This document shows, piece after piece, positions 1 to 7,450 of a DNA stretch of 10,266 nt. The stretch comes from Planctomycetota bacterium (lineage in GTDB: Bacteria; Planctomycetota; Phycisphaerae; Sedimentisphaerales; Anaerohalosphaeraceae), in the NCBI GenBank assembly GCA_030637065.1, contig DAOVVQ010000136.1:1-10266 (forward strand), in the 5' to 3' direction. Positions within the stretch are counted from its first letter, which is position 1. Every line of letters begins with the position of its first letter. The notes below the pieces were generated by a model. It saw only the letters and a program-made list of their open reading frames with translations, did not search any database and was not told the origin of the DNA. A program made the translations under genes and the position numbers.

Positions 1-2093
1 CCGCCCGGCAGCTTCGTATAAATAGAGAGATGCTGCTGCACGGTTTCGATGCGGAGATGCGGGTTGATGCTGCTGTTGAGCTTCTCGTTCGCGGCGATCG
101 GGAGTCTGTGGGGGTTCTGCTCGAGGCGCTCGTATCCAAAGACAACGCCGCTGGCAGGAGTGCGGTCTGTCGCGGTCTGGTCAAGAGCCGGGCCTGGAGC
201 GACAAGATCCCCAGCCGAAAAGAGTTCAAGGCCCCTTTGTTAGGGATGCTGGTCGACGAGGAAGGCCCTGACGCGCAGTTGGCTGGTGAGGCGCTTTTGA
301 TCTTCGAGTTCGCCGAGGTTTCGTCGGATTTGAAGCGATATGCCCGCAGCGAGGAGCTTGACAGGTATGTTCGCCTCAATGCGATTTATGTATTGAAGCT
401 GTGGTCGGACAAGGAGGCGATATCGGAGCTTCTCGCTCTGGTAGACGATGCCGACGAGGTAGTCGCGTCCGCAGCCGAGAAGGCGCTCCAGGAGTCCTTT
501 GGGATTCCCGAGGGGACCGACCGGGAGATGCTCAAGGGGATCGTCGATGACCTGATGTGGAAGAGGCCGATCGAGATCATTCGCGATTTGATGGTTGTTC
601 AGCGTGAGCGTATGGCCGAGCAGCAACAGCAGATGACCCGGCTTAATGGCCGGATGGATCGCTGGAAGCAGCTCTATCTTGCGGTCCTGGACGGCGAGTA
701 TGAACTTGCCGACGAGGCGGGCAAGGCAGCGATGCTTGACGAGAAGCTCGGCAGCGACTTAGGTCCGGTCCGCGTCTGGGCTCTGGGCAAGGTGCTCCAC
801 TATTCCAGCGGGATAAGCGCCGATCTCAGGGTTCGGCTACTTGGCCTGATATCCGATGACGACCGGTCGGTTCGGCTGGAGACGGCGAAGATTTTGCTGA
901 ATATGAGTGCGCTCAACCCCGGCGACAGGCTTCTCGAACAGCTTAAGGTCGAAAAGGACTCGGAGGTTGCCCTTGCTATCATGGAGGCGTTGGGCGAGGC
1001 GTGCTATTACGCATTCTCAGCGGGCTCGGAGATCGAGCTTAGCCCCGAAGTAAGGGCCCAGACCCTGCTGATCGCACGGGATTACCTTACATCGGACGAT
1101 CAGGACAAGGTAAGGGCTGGGGCCGAGGTGATAGGCAAGCTGGTGGAGCTAAAGGGTCTCGATGAGGACCAGACAGCCAGCTATCTTGACCTGCTCACAG
1201 CTCGTCACGAGCGGGCCAAGAGCGATGGCGAGCCGGTCAGGGTTCGCCTTGTGAACGTGATGGCGCGATTGTGCGGGCCCAAGAGTTCCTGTCGCGGAAT
1301 TGCCGGCAAGCATTTTGTGAAGATCTTCCACAACGGGCTCGATGACGTCTCCGATAACGGTGTGCGTCTGGGTTCGGCGAAGGGGCTTGTAAATATCAAC
1401 AGGTCAGAGGCGCTGAGCGAGTTTAAGGAACGCGGGCTGGCTGATGACGCCGCTGGGTCTGTCAGGAAGCTGGTCATCGAACTGGCTGGTGACGTCGGCG
1501 ACAGAAGTGATCTGGATTGGCTGTCGGGCAAGCTCGGCTCCAACGGCGACTCTGTTCCTGCGTGGGAAGCGATGGAGTCGATATTAACTCGCCAGAGCGG
1601 GCAGGCAGTGTTCGAGTGGGCTAAGAGGATCGTCGCTATTGGGATCAACGGTCAGCGTGAGCGGGCGCTGCTGGAACTGGCGGAGAAGAAGGCGACAGCG
1701 GAAAAGGACTCCGTGCTCGCTAATGACGCCAGGGACAGGCTCATGGAGGTGTATCTTGGCGCCGGCGATTCGGAGAAGGTCGCACAGCTGGTTGGAAGGT
1801 GCCTGCGAGAGCAGGATCTGGGAGCGGGCGACAGCCTTGCCATCAGGATCGACGGGGACTTAGGGTCCGAAGAGACCAAAGGCGAACAAAAAACGGGTCT
1901 TTTGAAGGCCCTGGGGGATATAGAGGTCGACACCACCACCGGTGAGCGACCAAATTGGGTTGAGCTTACCAAAAAATGGCAGGCAGACAACAAAGCCCGC
2001 CAGGAAAGCGAAAAGCCCAACAAACCAGAAAATGAGCCTGGGACAGAAGCGGGCAAAGAAAGCAACACCGAGCCAGCACCAGCCCAAAAGTAA
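1..2093 (+). CDS. HEAT-repeat protein, 5' end outside window
   Basis: The frame is open from base 3 without a stop, so the ATG at 30 is probably internal and the gene starts upstream. At least 687 residues are visible. Counting from that Met, about 10-160 and 225-560 consist of paired amphipathic helices typical of HEAT/armadillo-like solenoids, for example the stretch with VRLNAIYVLKLWSDKEAI near 115-135 and DDRSVRLETAKILLNM near 278-293. Residues about 185-215 are rich in Q, R, E and M and look like a short coiled coil. The last ~45 residues are hydrophilic low complexity (K, E, P, N, T), ending in PAPAQK. No catalytic motif was seen. HEAT solenoids usually serve as protein-binding scaffolds, so that role is family knowledge and not shown here. 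A signal peptide or membrane anchor, if any, would lie upstream. I cannot assign a specific function. Confidence 0.85.
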   Translation, partial: ARQLRINREMLLHGFDAEMRVDAAVELLVRGDRESVGVLLEALVSKDNAAGRSAVCRGLVKSRAWSDKIPSRKEFKAPLLGMLVDEEGPDAQLAGEALLIFEFAEVSSDLKRYARSEELDRYVRLNAIYVLKLWSDKEAISELLALVDDADEVVASAAEKALQESFGIPEGTDREMLKGIVDDLMWKRPIEIIRDLMVVQRERMAEQQQQMTRLNGRMDRWKQLYLAVLDGEYELADEAGKAAMLDEKLGSDLGPVRVWALGKVLHYSSGISADLRVRLLGLISDDDRSVRLETAKILLNMSALNPGDRLLEQLKVEKDSEVALAIMEALGEACYYAFSAGSEIELSPEVRAQTLLIARDYLTSDDQDKVRAGAEVIGKLVELKGLDEDQTASYLDLLTARHERAKSDGEPVRVRLVNVMARLCGPKSSCRGIAGKHFVKIFHNGLDDVSDNGVRLGSAKGLVNINRSEALSEFKERGLADDAAGSVRKLVIELAGDVGDRSDLDWLSGKLGSNGDSVPAWEAMESILTRQSGQAVFEWAKRIVAIGINGQRERALLELAEKKATAEKDSVLANDARDRLMEVYLGAGDSEKVAQLVGRCLREQDLGAGDSLAIRIDGDLGSEETKGEQKTGLLKALGDIEVDTTTGERPNWVELTKKWQADNKARQESEKPNKPENEPGTEAGKESNTEPAPAQK

Positions 2094-2134
2094 GCCTCAA
2101 CAAACCAGCAACGGTGACCAGGGGGAGCAAGTTA

Positions 2135-2170
2135 CCCAATTGAGAGCCCGCAATGGGCGTCTGTGTTTTT
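2135..2170 (+). terminator. Weak terminator-like hairpin after the HEAT-repeat gene
   Basis: CCCAATTG (2135-2142) can pair with CAATGGG (2151-2157), giving seven base pairs with one bulged A and an 8-nt loop. A run of five T follows at 2166-2170. The T run starts nine bases past the stem, which is poor spacing for an intrinsic terminator. It is the best candidate between the stop at 2093 and the promoter at 2309, but it could be coincidence. Confidence 0.25.
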
Positions 2171-2308
2171 GGCTTGAAAACGGTGTTTTTGGAAATTCTT
2201 TTGTAGATTTTCAAAAAAAACCGGTTTCTGCTGTGGACGATGGGGTCCGCTTCGCGTTTATATATATAGAGGAGCATGTCGCAGGCTTTTCTGAACGGGA
2301 TATTTTGC

Positions 2309-2337
2309 TTGATTAGATTGTAGGATTATGCTATAAT
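2309..2337 (+). promoter_or_regulatory. Extended -10 sigma70-type promoter for the PEP-CTERM gene
   Basis: TTGATT (2309-2314) and a perfect TATAAT (2332-2337) are separated by 17 bp. TG at 2329-2330 sits one base ahead of the -10 box, making an extended -10. Transcription would begin near 2344, giving a leader of about 33 nt. AGGGG at 2365-2369 lies 7 nt before the ATG at 2377. Confidence 0.75.
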
Positions 2338-2376
2338 GGGGTCACAAACTCGACCATTAAAAACAGGGGCAGGAAC

Positions 2377-2814
2377 ATGAAACGAATGATGATCATCTGT
2401 ATGTTGGCGGTTGCGGGTCTTGCGGGACAGAGCGCGGGAATAATTACGGACGTTTATGTGACACCGACCGAGCCAATGGAATGGGAGGGTATTACGGTTG
2501 TCACTTCCGGGATTGCATCTCGGGACGGAGTTACGCTCACAGGGACGGACTTTCGTGTCAACGGGTCGCAGTTGGAACTGGACCTGAATTTGGATTTAGG
2601 CCAATCCGCTGTGATGACGCCATGGACATTCTCTGAAGGCATTGGCTCTTTAGCTGCGGGAAGCTACGACCTTACGGTAACTGCTTATTATGACATGATA
2701 GTGCTTGATCCATCGGTTTATTCCTATTCGTTTGAAGTCGTTCCCGAGCCCGTTACGGCGATGCTTTTAGGCGCGGGTTTTCTGGGTATACTGGTAAATC
2801 GGCGCAGACGGTAA
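2377..2814 (+). CDS. Small exported PEP-CTERM domain protein
   Basis: The product has 145 residues. The N-terminus (MKRMM followed by a hydrophobic stretch to about residue 20, ending in SAG) is a Sec signal peptide. The middle, about 22-120, is rich in beta-prone and T/V/S residues and probably forms one small beta-sandwich. The C-terminus has VPEP at 122-125, a hydrophobic helix at about 127-140 and a terminal RRRR. This is the tripartite PEP-CTERM sorting signal that an exosortase recognises and cleaves, so the protein likely ends up at the cell surface or in extracellular matrix. No cysteine or catalytic motif is visible in the mature part. The gene has its own strong promoter at 2309-2337 and a good ribosome binding site, and appears monocistronic. 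No exosortase gene is in the window. The sorting call is firm, while the molecular role is unknown. Confidence 0.88.
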   Translation: MKRMMIICMLAVAGLAGQSAGIITDVYVTPTEPMEWEGITVVTSGIASRDGVTLTGTDFRVNGSQLELDLNLDLGQSAVMTPWTFSEGIGSLAAGSYDLTVTAYYDMIVLDPSVYSYSFEVVPEPVTAMLLGAGFLGILVNRRRR

Positions 2815-3035
2815 AGTCGCCTTTGCAACCTCAAGTGGTCGGGGTCGCTGACGGGTTTTGGGGGGCGTCAAGTGGCATTTAGGGGTGCTGGGGGCTGAGT
2901 ATTTGGTTGGAAATGCTTAATGGGTCATGTTGTGTCCACAATTATATTGTCGGGTTTTTTTGTTTTTTCTGGCGGATTTGCGCGCTTTATTGCGGTTTTG
3001 GGGCTTTGGGGGCTGGTAGGGTGAGTATTTGGTGC
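2815..3035 (+). other. Gene-free G+T-rich intergenic stretch
   Basis: I see no convincing gene between the PEP-CTERM gene and der. The top strand is strikingly rich in G and T: over 2881-3060 I count 41 A or C in 180 bases. A 74-codon open frame at 2907-3131 has no good ribosome binding site, an odd composition (F, C, W, G) and overlaps the der promoter, so I do not call it. Short direct repeats occur here and are listed separately. No tRNA or other recognised RNA was seen. Confidence 0.6.
2890..3033 (+). repeat. Pair of imperfect direct repeats
   Basis: GGGGGCTG followed directly by AGTATTTGGT occurs at 2890-2907. The same two blocks recur at 3008-3015 and 3024-3033, separated by eight extra bases. 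The uninterrupted shared word TGAGTATTTGGT lies at 2896-2907 and 3022-3033. The low-complexity G+T background makes chance matches more likely. No function is evident. Confidence 0.4.
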
Positions 3036-3064
3036 TTCATATTTTTTTGCTTTTGGTGTATAAT
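3036..3064 (+). promoter_or_regulatory. Candidate promoter for der
   Basis: TTCATA (3036-3041, four of six matches to the -35 consensus) and a perfect TATAAT (3059-3064) are separated by 17 bp. Transcription would start near 3071, leaving an untranslated leader of roughly 187 nt before the GTG at 3258. The -10 box is strong and the -35 box is moderate. Confidence 0.55.
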
Positions 3065-3114
3065 GGTGCGTTCGGCTGGGGGCTCGGGCGGTTCTGTCGG
3101 TATCCCGGGGTTAA

Positions 3115-3148
3115 GAGTCGATAGTCGTTAGTTCAGTAGTTAGTCGGT
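3115..3148 (+). repeat. Degenerate TAGTNNN heptamer repeats upstream of der
   Basis: Successive words GAGTCGA, TAGTCGT, TAGTTCAG, TAGT and TAGTCGG run through 3115-3148, so TAGT recurs every 4 to 8 bases. The array lies inside the predicted der leader. Read on the opposite strand, the repeat downstream of der at 4576-4603 has the same TAGTNNN form. The repeat is short and imperfect. Confidence 0.4.
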
Positions 3149-3257
3149 CGAAGCCGCCTTTGTCGGCAACGGTTTTAAGTTCTTTTTCTGTAACGGGTTA
3201 AGCTAATACCTGTACATTAAATTGGTCAGTTTGAGTTAAATTAGGTGAGGTTTTTAC

Positions 3258-4571
3258 GTGGCACTTCCGATTGTAGCGATAATAGGTCGGCCCAATGTGG
3301 GCAAAAGTAGTCTGCTTAATGCGATTGCCGGTCAGATGATCAGCATTGTCGAGCCGACGGCTGGGGTTACGCGCGACCGTGTGACGGCGATCGTCGAGAG
3401 CGGCGAGCGATTTTTCGAGCTTATGGATATGGGCGGGGTCGGTGTAGTCGACAGCGACGCCCTGAGCGAGCATGTCGAGAATCAGATCCTCCAGGGGATC
3501 GACAAGGCGACGCTGGCGCTTTTCGTAGTTGATGTTCGCGATGGTGTGATGCCGCTGGATGTTAAAGTCGCCCAGCTTCTTCGCAAGACCGACCTGACTG
3601 TGATCCTGGTCGCCAACAAGGCTGACAGCCCCAAGCAATATGCGGGGGCTGGGGAGTTTATCAAGCTGGGGTTTGGCGATGCGATCTGTGTTTCAGCCAC
3701 GAATAATATCAACAAGGCTGTGCTGCTCGAGCGGATCATCGGTGAATTGGAGCACCTTCCCATTGAGGATCCCGGCAAGGAGGAGATGAAGCTCGCCGTC
3801 GTCGGCAAACGCAACGCGGGCAAGAGCACGTTTGTCAATGCGATCGTCGGGGATGAGCGGGTGATCGTCAGTGAGGTGCCCGGTACCACTCGCGACGCGG
3901 TCGATGTTCGCTTCGAGCGCAACGGCCAGAAGTTTATAGCCATCGATACCGCCGGCGTTCGCAAGAAGAGCAAGATGAGCGGCGATATTGAATATTACAG
4001 CTATGTTCGGGCGGTCAACAGTGTTCGCCGGGCCGATGTGGTTTTGTTCCTGGTCGATGCGACGCTGAAGATCTCGCAAGTCGATAAGAAGCTGGCGTCG
4101 CTTATCCAGGAAGAGCAGAAGGCGTGCATCATTGTGATCAACAAGTGGGATCTCGCCAGGGATATTGCCGATGCGGGCGATTACGAGGGCTATCTCGACG
4201 AGGTTATGCCGGGCCTGCGGTTCGCTCCGATAGCGTTTACGACGGCCAAGGACGGAAAGAATATTCAGAGCGTTCTGGATCTGGCGACGGAGGTCTTCAA
4301 GCAGTCGTCCCAGCAGGTCCCGACGGCCCTTTTGAATAAGGCCATCGAGAAGATCGCCGAGGCGCGGGTGGGTGGCTCGAAGAAGAAGCGTGGTTTTCCG
4401 AAGATCTTTTACGGCACCCAGGTCGCGGTTCGGCCTATCAGCCTGCTTTTGTTTGTCAATCGAGTCGAGTATTTCGACGCTAATTTTCAGCGTTTCGCCG
4501 TCAATAGGTTTCGTGAGCTTCTGGATCTGGAAGAGGTTCCGATCCGTTTGCTGATGCGAAGGCGAAGGTAG
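3258..4571 (+). CDS. der: Ribosome-assembly GTPase Der (EngA)
   Basis: Der is a double GTPase needed for 50S subunit maturation. The 437-residue length is normal. Domain 1: P-loop GRPNVGKSS (10-18), T38 in GVTRD, G3 as DMGG (57-60), NKAD (120-123), SAT (146-148). Domain 2: P-loop GKRNAGKS (183-190), PGTTRD (208-213), DTAG (230-233), NKWD (295-298). The C-terminal KH-like domain spans about 380-437, with FVNRVEYFDANFQRF and an end PIRLLMRRRR matching the family. Two departures from consensus stand out: G3 of domain 1 is DMGG instead of DTGG, and the second P-loop reads GKRNAGKS instead of the usual GRPNVGKS. The Lys and Ser that bind nucleotide are kept, so activity is expected. The start is GTG at 3258, seven bases after GAGG (3247-3250). 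The next gene, cstA, follows 82 bp downstream with no clear terminator between. Confidence 0.97.
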   Translation: MALPIVAIIGRPNVGKSSLLNAIAGQMISIVEPTAGVTRDRVTAIVESGERFFELMDMGGVGVVDSDALSEHVENQILQGIDKATLALFVVDVRDGVMPLDVKVAQLLRKTDLTVILVANKADSPKQYAGAGEFIKLGFGDAICVSATNNINKAVLLERIIGELEHLPIEDPGKEEMKLAVVGKRNAGKSTFVNAIVGDERVIVSEVPGTTRDAVDVRFERNGQKFIAIDTAGVRKKSKMSGDIEYYSYVRAVNSVRRADVVLFLVDATLKISQVDKKLASLIQEEQKACIIVINKWDLARDIADAGDYEGYLDEVMPGLRFAPIAFTTAKDGKNIQSVLDLATEVFKQSSQQVPTALLNKAIEKIAEARVGGSKKKRGFPKIFYGTQVAVRPISLLLFVNRVEYFDANFQRFAVNRFRELLDLEEVPIRLLMRRRR

Positions 4572-4575
4572 GCGA

Positions 4576-4603
4576 TTTACAATTTACTATTGACTATTTG
4601 CTA
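4576..4603 (+). repeat. Four degenerate TTTACTA heptamers after der
   Basis: TTTACAA (4576-4582), TTTACTA (4583-4589), TTGACTA (4590-4596) and TTTGCTA (4597-4603) are four perfectly phased seven-base units starting four bases after the der stop codon. No hairpin with a T run is formed, so this does not look like a terminator. Seven-base phasing of similar words is unlikely to be accidental. Confidence 0.6.
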
Positions 4604-4643
4604 TTGGTTTTGGACTGACGACCTCATTGGTATCCTGATTTTT

Positions 4644-4647
4644 GGAG
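4644..4647 (+). promoter_or_regulatory. Ribosome binding site that decides the cstA start
   Basis: GGAG at 4644-4647 lies six bases before the ATG at 4654. An in-frame TTG at 4642 overlaps this site and has no ribosome binding site of its own, so the ATG is the likely start. Confidence 0.7.
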
Positions 4648-4653
4648 ATTTGC

Positions 4654-6396
4654 ATGGATACGTTGTTGTTGATGTTGGTTTGCGGGGGCGGGTTTATTGT
4701 TGCTTACAATACCTACGGGCGGTTTTTGGCTCGCAGGATATTTCGGCTCGATCCCGATGCCAAGGTCCCCAGCCATGAACTCAACGACGGCGTCGATTAC
4801 GTTCCTGCAAAAAAGGGTGTCATCTTCGGTCATCATTTTACTTCCATTGCCGGCACCGGCCCGATCGTCGGCCCTGCGATCGGTATTATCTGGGGCTGGC
4901 TTCCGGCGATACTGTGGGTAATGTTCGGCAGTATTCTCATGGGAGCGGTTCACGATTTCGGCGCGCTGGTCGTTTCGATGCGTAACGACGGCAAGAGCCT
5001 TTCGGAGATCGCCGCGAAATATATCAACGGTCGGGTCCGGTTCATCTTTTTCGCGATCGTTTTTTTGAGCCTGTTGATAGTGATCGCGATTTTTGGCGTT
5101 GTTATTGCGGTGGTCTTTAAGCGTTTTCCGAGTGCTGTTTTTCCGGTCTGGCTCCAGATCCCGATAGCCGTTGGGCTCGGTTCCGCGGTTTACAAGGGTA
5201 AGTTTCGGCTAATACCGGCCACTGTAGTTGCCGTGTTTGCGATGTATGTCTGCGTTCTGCTCGGCAGCAGATATCCGATAGAGATGGGCTCTTTTCTTGG
5301 CATTCCGCCTATGGGCATGTGGGTGATCGTTCTTCTGATCTACGCGTGGATCGCCTCGACGCTGCCGGTTACCACGCTTCTCCAGCCCCGCGATTATATC
5401 AACGCCTGGCAGCTTTTTATTGCGATGGGCCTTATTGTCGCTGGCACGGTCGTCGCTTCCGTTTCGGGCAAGCTGCCGTTGGTAGCCCCAATGATAAATA
5501 ATGCGGTTCCCGCCGACGCCCCGCCGATCTGGCCTTTCATGTTCGTGATCATCGCATGCGGTGCGATCAGCGGTTTTCATTCGCTCGTCGCCTCGGGCAC
5601 GAGTTGCAAGCAGGTTTCGCGGGAGCCGGACTGTCTTTTTGTGGGGTACGGCTCGATGCTGCTGGAGGGGATGCTGGCGGTGCTGGTGATCATCTGTGTC
5701 GGTGCCGGAGTGGGGATGGCCCTGAAGTCGGAGGGCGGGACTATTTTGCAGGGCTCGGCGGCATGGGAGCATTTTTACGGCGTCTGGATCGGGTCCCGGG
5801 GCCTGTCGGACAAGATCGCGCCCGTAGTGGTCGGCGCGTCGAATATCATGGCTGCCCTTGGCCTGCCGGAGGTGGTCGGCGTAACGGTGATGGGCGTTTT
5901 TATCGCCTCCTTTGCGGGCACGACGCTGGACACTTCGGTCCGTATTCAGCGTTATGTGGTGAGCGAATTGCTGACGGACCTGCGGGCGGGCCCGCTGGCC
6001 AACAAGTGGGTGTCGACGACTATTGCCGTACTCACGGCAGCCGGCCTTGCCTTTGCAACCGGCACCGACGGCACGGGCGCAATGACCCTTTGGCCCATGT
6101 TCGGGACGGCGAATCAATTGTTGGCGGCTCTTGCACTCCTGGTGGTGACGATCTACCTTCGCCGCAAAGGTGGTTTCAAATTTATTGTCACCGGCATCCC
6201 CTGTGTTTTGATGCTGACGATGACCAGTTGGGCGATGGTGCTTAACGAAAAGACATTTCTGGCCCAGGCGCGTGAGGATGGATCCAAGTGGCTTTTGGTC
6301 GTGATCGGCGGCGTGGTGTTTCTTCTGGCCCTGTGGATGACGGTCGAAGCGGTGCTCGTTTTCTTTAAGGGCGTCAGGGCGCCGTCTGCTGGTTAG
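4654..6396 (+). CDS. cstA: CstA-family carbon-starvation membrane transporter
   Basis: The product has 580 residues from the ATG at 4654. It is highly hydrophobic throughout, with a dozen or more candidate membrane helices. Family hallmarks are HHFTSIAGTGPIVGPAIG (60-77) in the N-terminal CstA core, GAVHDFGAL (97-104), the FHSLVASGTSCKQ stretch (308-320), AGTTLDTSVR (421-430) and MFGTANQLLAALAL (482-495) in the C-terminal part. CstA proteins of enteric bacteria take up peptides and pyruvate and are induced on carbon starvation, but substrate here cannot be read from sequence. The protein is shorter than the roughly 700-residue E. coli CstA, matching the compact branch of the family. No clear promoter of its own was found in the 82 bp after der, so co-transcription with der is possible. 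Its 3' end overlaps the convergent cdaR gene by 23 bp. Confidence 0.93.
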   Translation: MDTLLLMLVCGGGFIVAYNTYGRFLARRIFRLDPDAKVPSHELNDGVDYVPAKKGVIFGHHFTSIAGTGPIVGPAIGIIWGWLPAILWVMFGSILMGAVHDFGALVVSMRNDGKSLSEIAAKYINGRVRFIFFAIVFLSLLIVIAIFGVVIAVVFKRFPSAVFPVWLQIPIAVGLGSAVYKGKFRLIPATVVAVFAMYVCVLLGSRYPIEMGSFLGIPPMGMWVIVLLIYAWIASTLPVTTLLQPRDYINAWQLFIAMGLIVAGTVVASVSGKLPLVAPMINNAVPADAPPIWPFMFVIIACGAISGFHSLVASGTSCKQVSREPDCLFVGYGSMLLEGMLAVLVIICVGAGVGMALKSEGGTILQGSAAWEHFYGVWIGSRGLSDKIAPVVVGASNIMAALGLPEVVGVTVMGVFIASFAGTTLDTSVRIQRYVVSELLTDLRAGPLANKWVSTTIAVLTAAGLAFATGTDGTGAMTLWPMFGTANQLLAALALLVVTIYLRRKGGFKFIVTGIPCVLMLTMTSWAMVLNEKTFLAQAREDGSKWLLVVIGGVVFLLALWMTVEAVLVFFKGVRAPSAG

Positions 6397-7402
6397 CGAT
6401 GGGGACAAGTTTCAGTCTTGCGGGAGGAGGCTCTTCGTCAAGTTTGATCTCGTTTTTTCTGACATACTCAGCGGGGAAATTGTAGATCACCGGTTTGGTC
6501 AATTCAGCCTCATTCTCGTCGCCATCCTTAATTTCGATGACGATGTGATATTGCATCTCTTTATAGGCGTTCAGGGCCTCCGTGGTGGCGCTGATCTGTA
6601 TCTTGCTGATCAGGTCGTTTCGGTTAAGAAGCTCGACTTTGTATTTCCCATGCAGTGTCTCGCTGCTGCGAAATCCGATCCTTGCCGCCTGGAAGGGTCC
6701 TGGTTTCAGCTTTTCTTCGGTTGGCGGCAGCTTAAGTTTGACGGGGTTTTTCGCCCATTTCCTTTGTCCCGATATCGGCTCGACGTACGGCTTTACGTCG
6801 ATACTTTTTTTTCTGGCCTGCACGATTTGTTGTGATGTAAGTGCAACAATTGCGCCTCCCTCGTAGTCGTCTCTTACGTACATCTTGATGCTTGCCGGTT
6901 CTATTGTTTCGGCACTAAGCAGGGAGCCGTTTTCGTCGACACATATAACCGGGATGAGTTTTTCGGTAAGCTCTTCTACTTTAACTTCTATCGAAGGGTT
7001 TTGTTCCGATCCGATCTTGCAACTGTCGACAGTGAGCCCGCGCGTGACGTCGCTGCTTTTCAGGAAGTCCAGTAGTTTAAAGGGATATGTCCCCGCCTGC
7101 GTTTGCCCTTCCTTTTCGACATCGTAGAAAAATTCGAGTCTGATCTTATCTTTGTCGGTCTCGCTGAGCCTGAGTCGTTTTTTCAGGTCGGCGATCTTGG
7201 CAGCCGAGCCGTTGAGTGTCAGTCTTATAGCAACCGGGGTTTTTTCCACGCTTCCAAAATCGACGAGGAGATTCGGGCTGGGGGTGGAGATATTAAGTGT
7301 TCCAGATTCCGTGGTTTCCTGCTTGGTGGCAAGGTAGGCCCACGCCCATATCAATATGGTGAGAAAGACAACAGCCGTGATCTTTTTCATTTTCTCGAAC
7401 AT
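6374..7402 (-). CDS. cdaR: YbbR-domain protein, CdaR-type regulator of diadenylate cyclase
   Basis: The product has 342 residues. It has a single N-terminal membrane helix (about 8-25, VVFLTILIWAWAYLA) after a short basic start, so the bulk should lie outside the cytoplasmic membrane. The rest is beta-rich and contains at least two YbbR-like repeats. One spans about 35-143, and another begins near 144 with ELTEKLIPVICVDENG, which matches the repeat edge where a charged strand is followed by an 'IPV' strand. The best-known CdaR has about four repeats and more than 450 residues, so this one is short. CdaR binds CdaA through the membrane and modulates c-di-AMP synthesis in Firmicutes. The assignment rests on the YbbR character and on its position 48 bp after cdaA. 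The ribosome binding site is weak (GAG five bases before the ATG at 7402), and a second ATG four codons on is an alternative start. Confidence 0.85.
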   Translation of the reverse strand: MFEKMKKITAVVFLTILIWAWAYLATKQETTESGTLNISTPSPNLLVDFGSVEKTPVAIRLTLNGSAAKIADLKKRLRLSETDKDKIRLEFFYDVEKEGQTQAGTYPFKLLDFLKSSDVTRGLTVDSCKIGSEQNPSIEVKVEELTEKLIPVICVDENGSLLSAETIEPASIKMYVRDDYEGGAIVALTSQQIVQARKKSIDVKPYVEPISGQRKWAKNPVKLKLPPTEEKLKPGPFQAARIGFRSSETLHGKYKVELLNRNDLISKIQISATTEALNAYKEMQYHIVIEIKDGDENEAELTKPVIYNFPAEYVRKNEIKLDEEPPPARLKLVPIANQQTAP

Positions 7403-7450
7403 AATATCTCAATGGCACATTAATTGGCACGCTGCGTATGCACGTGTCGG

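Noticed and set aside
1942..2316. A 124-codon plus-strand frame overlapping the end of the HEAT-repeat gene in another frame
   Set aside because: Its first half is the shadow of the K/E/P-rich tail and its second half runs through the terminator-like hairpin and promoter. It has no ribosome binding site and no recognisable domain, and I see no sign that a frameshift moved the true C-terminus.
2276..2323. A 15-codon frame with GAGGAG just before its ATG
   Set aside because: The purine run ends one base before the ATG, too close for initiation, and the frame overlaps the promoter of the PEP-CTERM gene.
2818..2876. Possible terminator after the PEP-CTERM gene (TGACG/CGTCA with a long loop)
   Set aside because: The stem is only five pairs with a twelve-base loop and no T run follows.
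2907..3131. A 74-codon plus-strand frame in the G+T-rich gap
   Set aside because: Its F/C/W/G-rich product follows from the base bias, it spans the der promoter and it lacks a good ribosome binding site.
4572..4653. Promoter for cstA starting with TTGACT at 4590
   Set aside because: No acceptable -10 box lies 15 to 19 bases downstream, and TTGACT is part of the heptamer repeat.
5209..6408. A 399-codon minus-strand frame opposite cstA
   Set aside because: The product is full of H, R, D and Q without hydrophobic core or motifs, as expected from the antisense of a membrane-protein gene. cstA on the other strand is certain.
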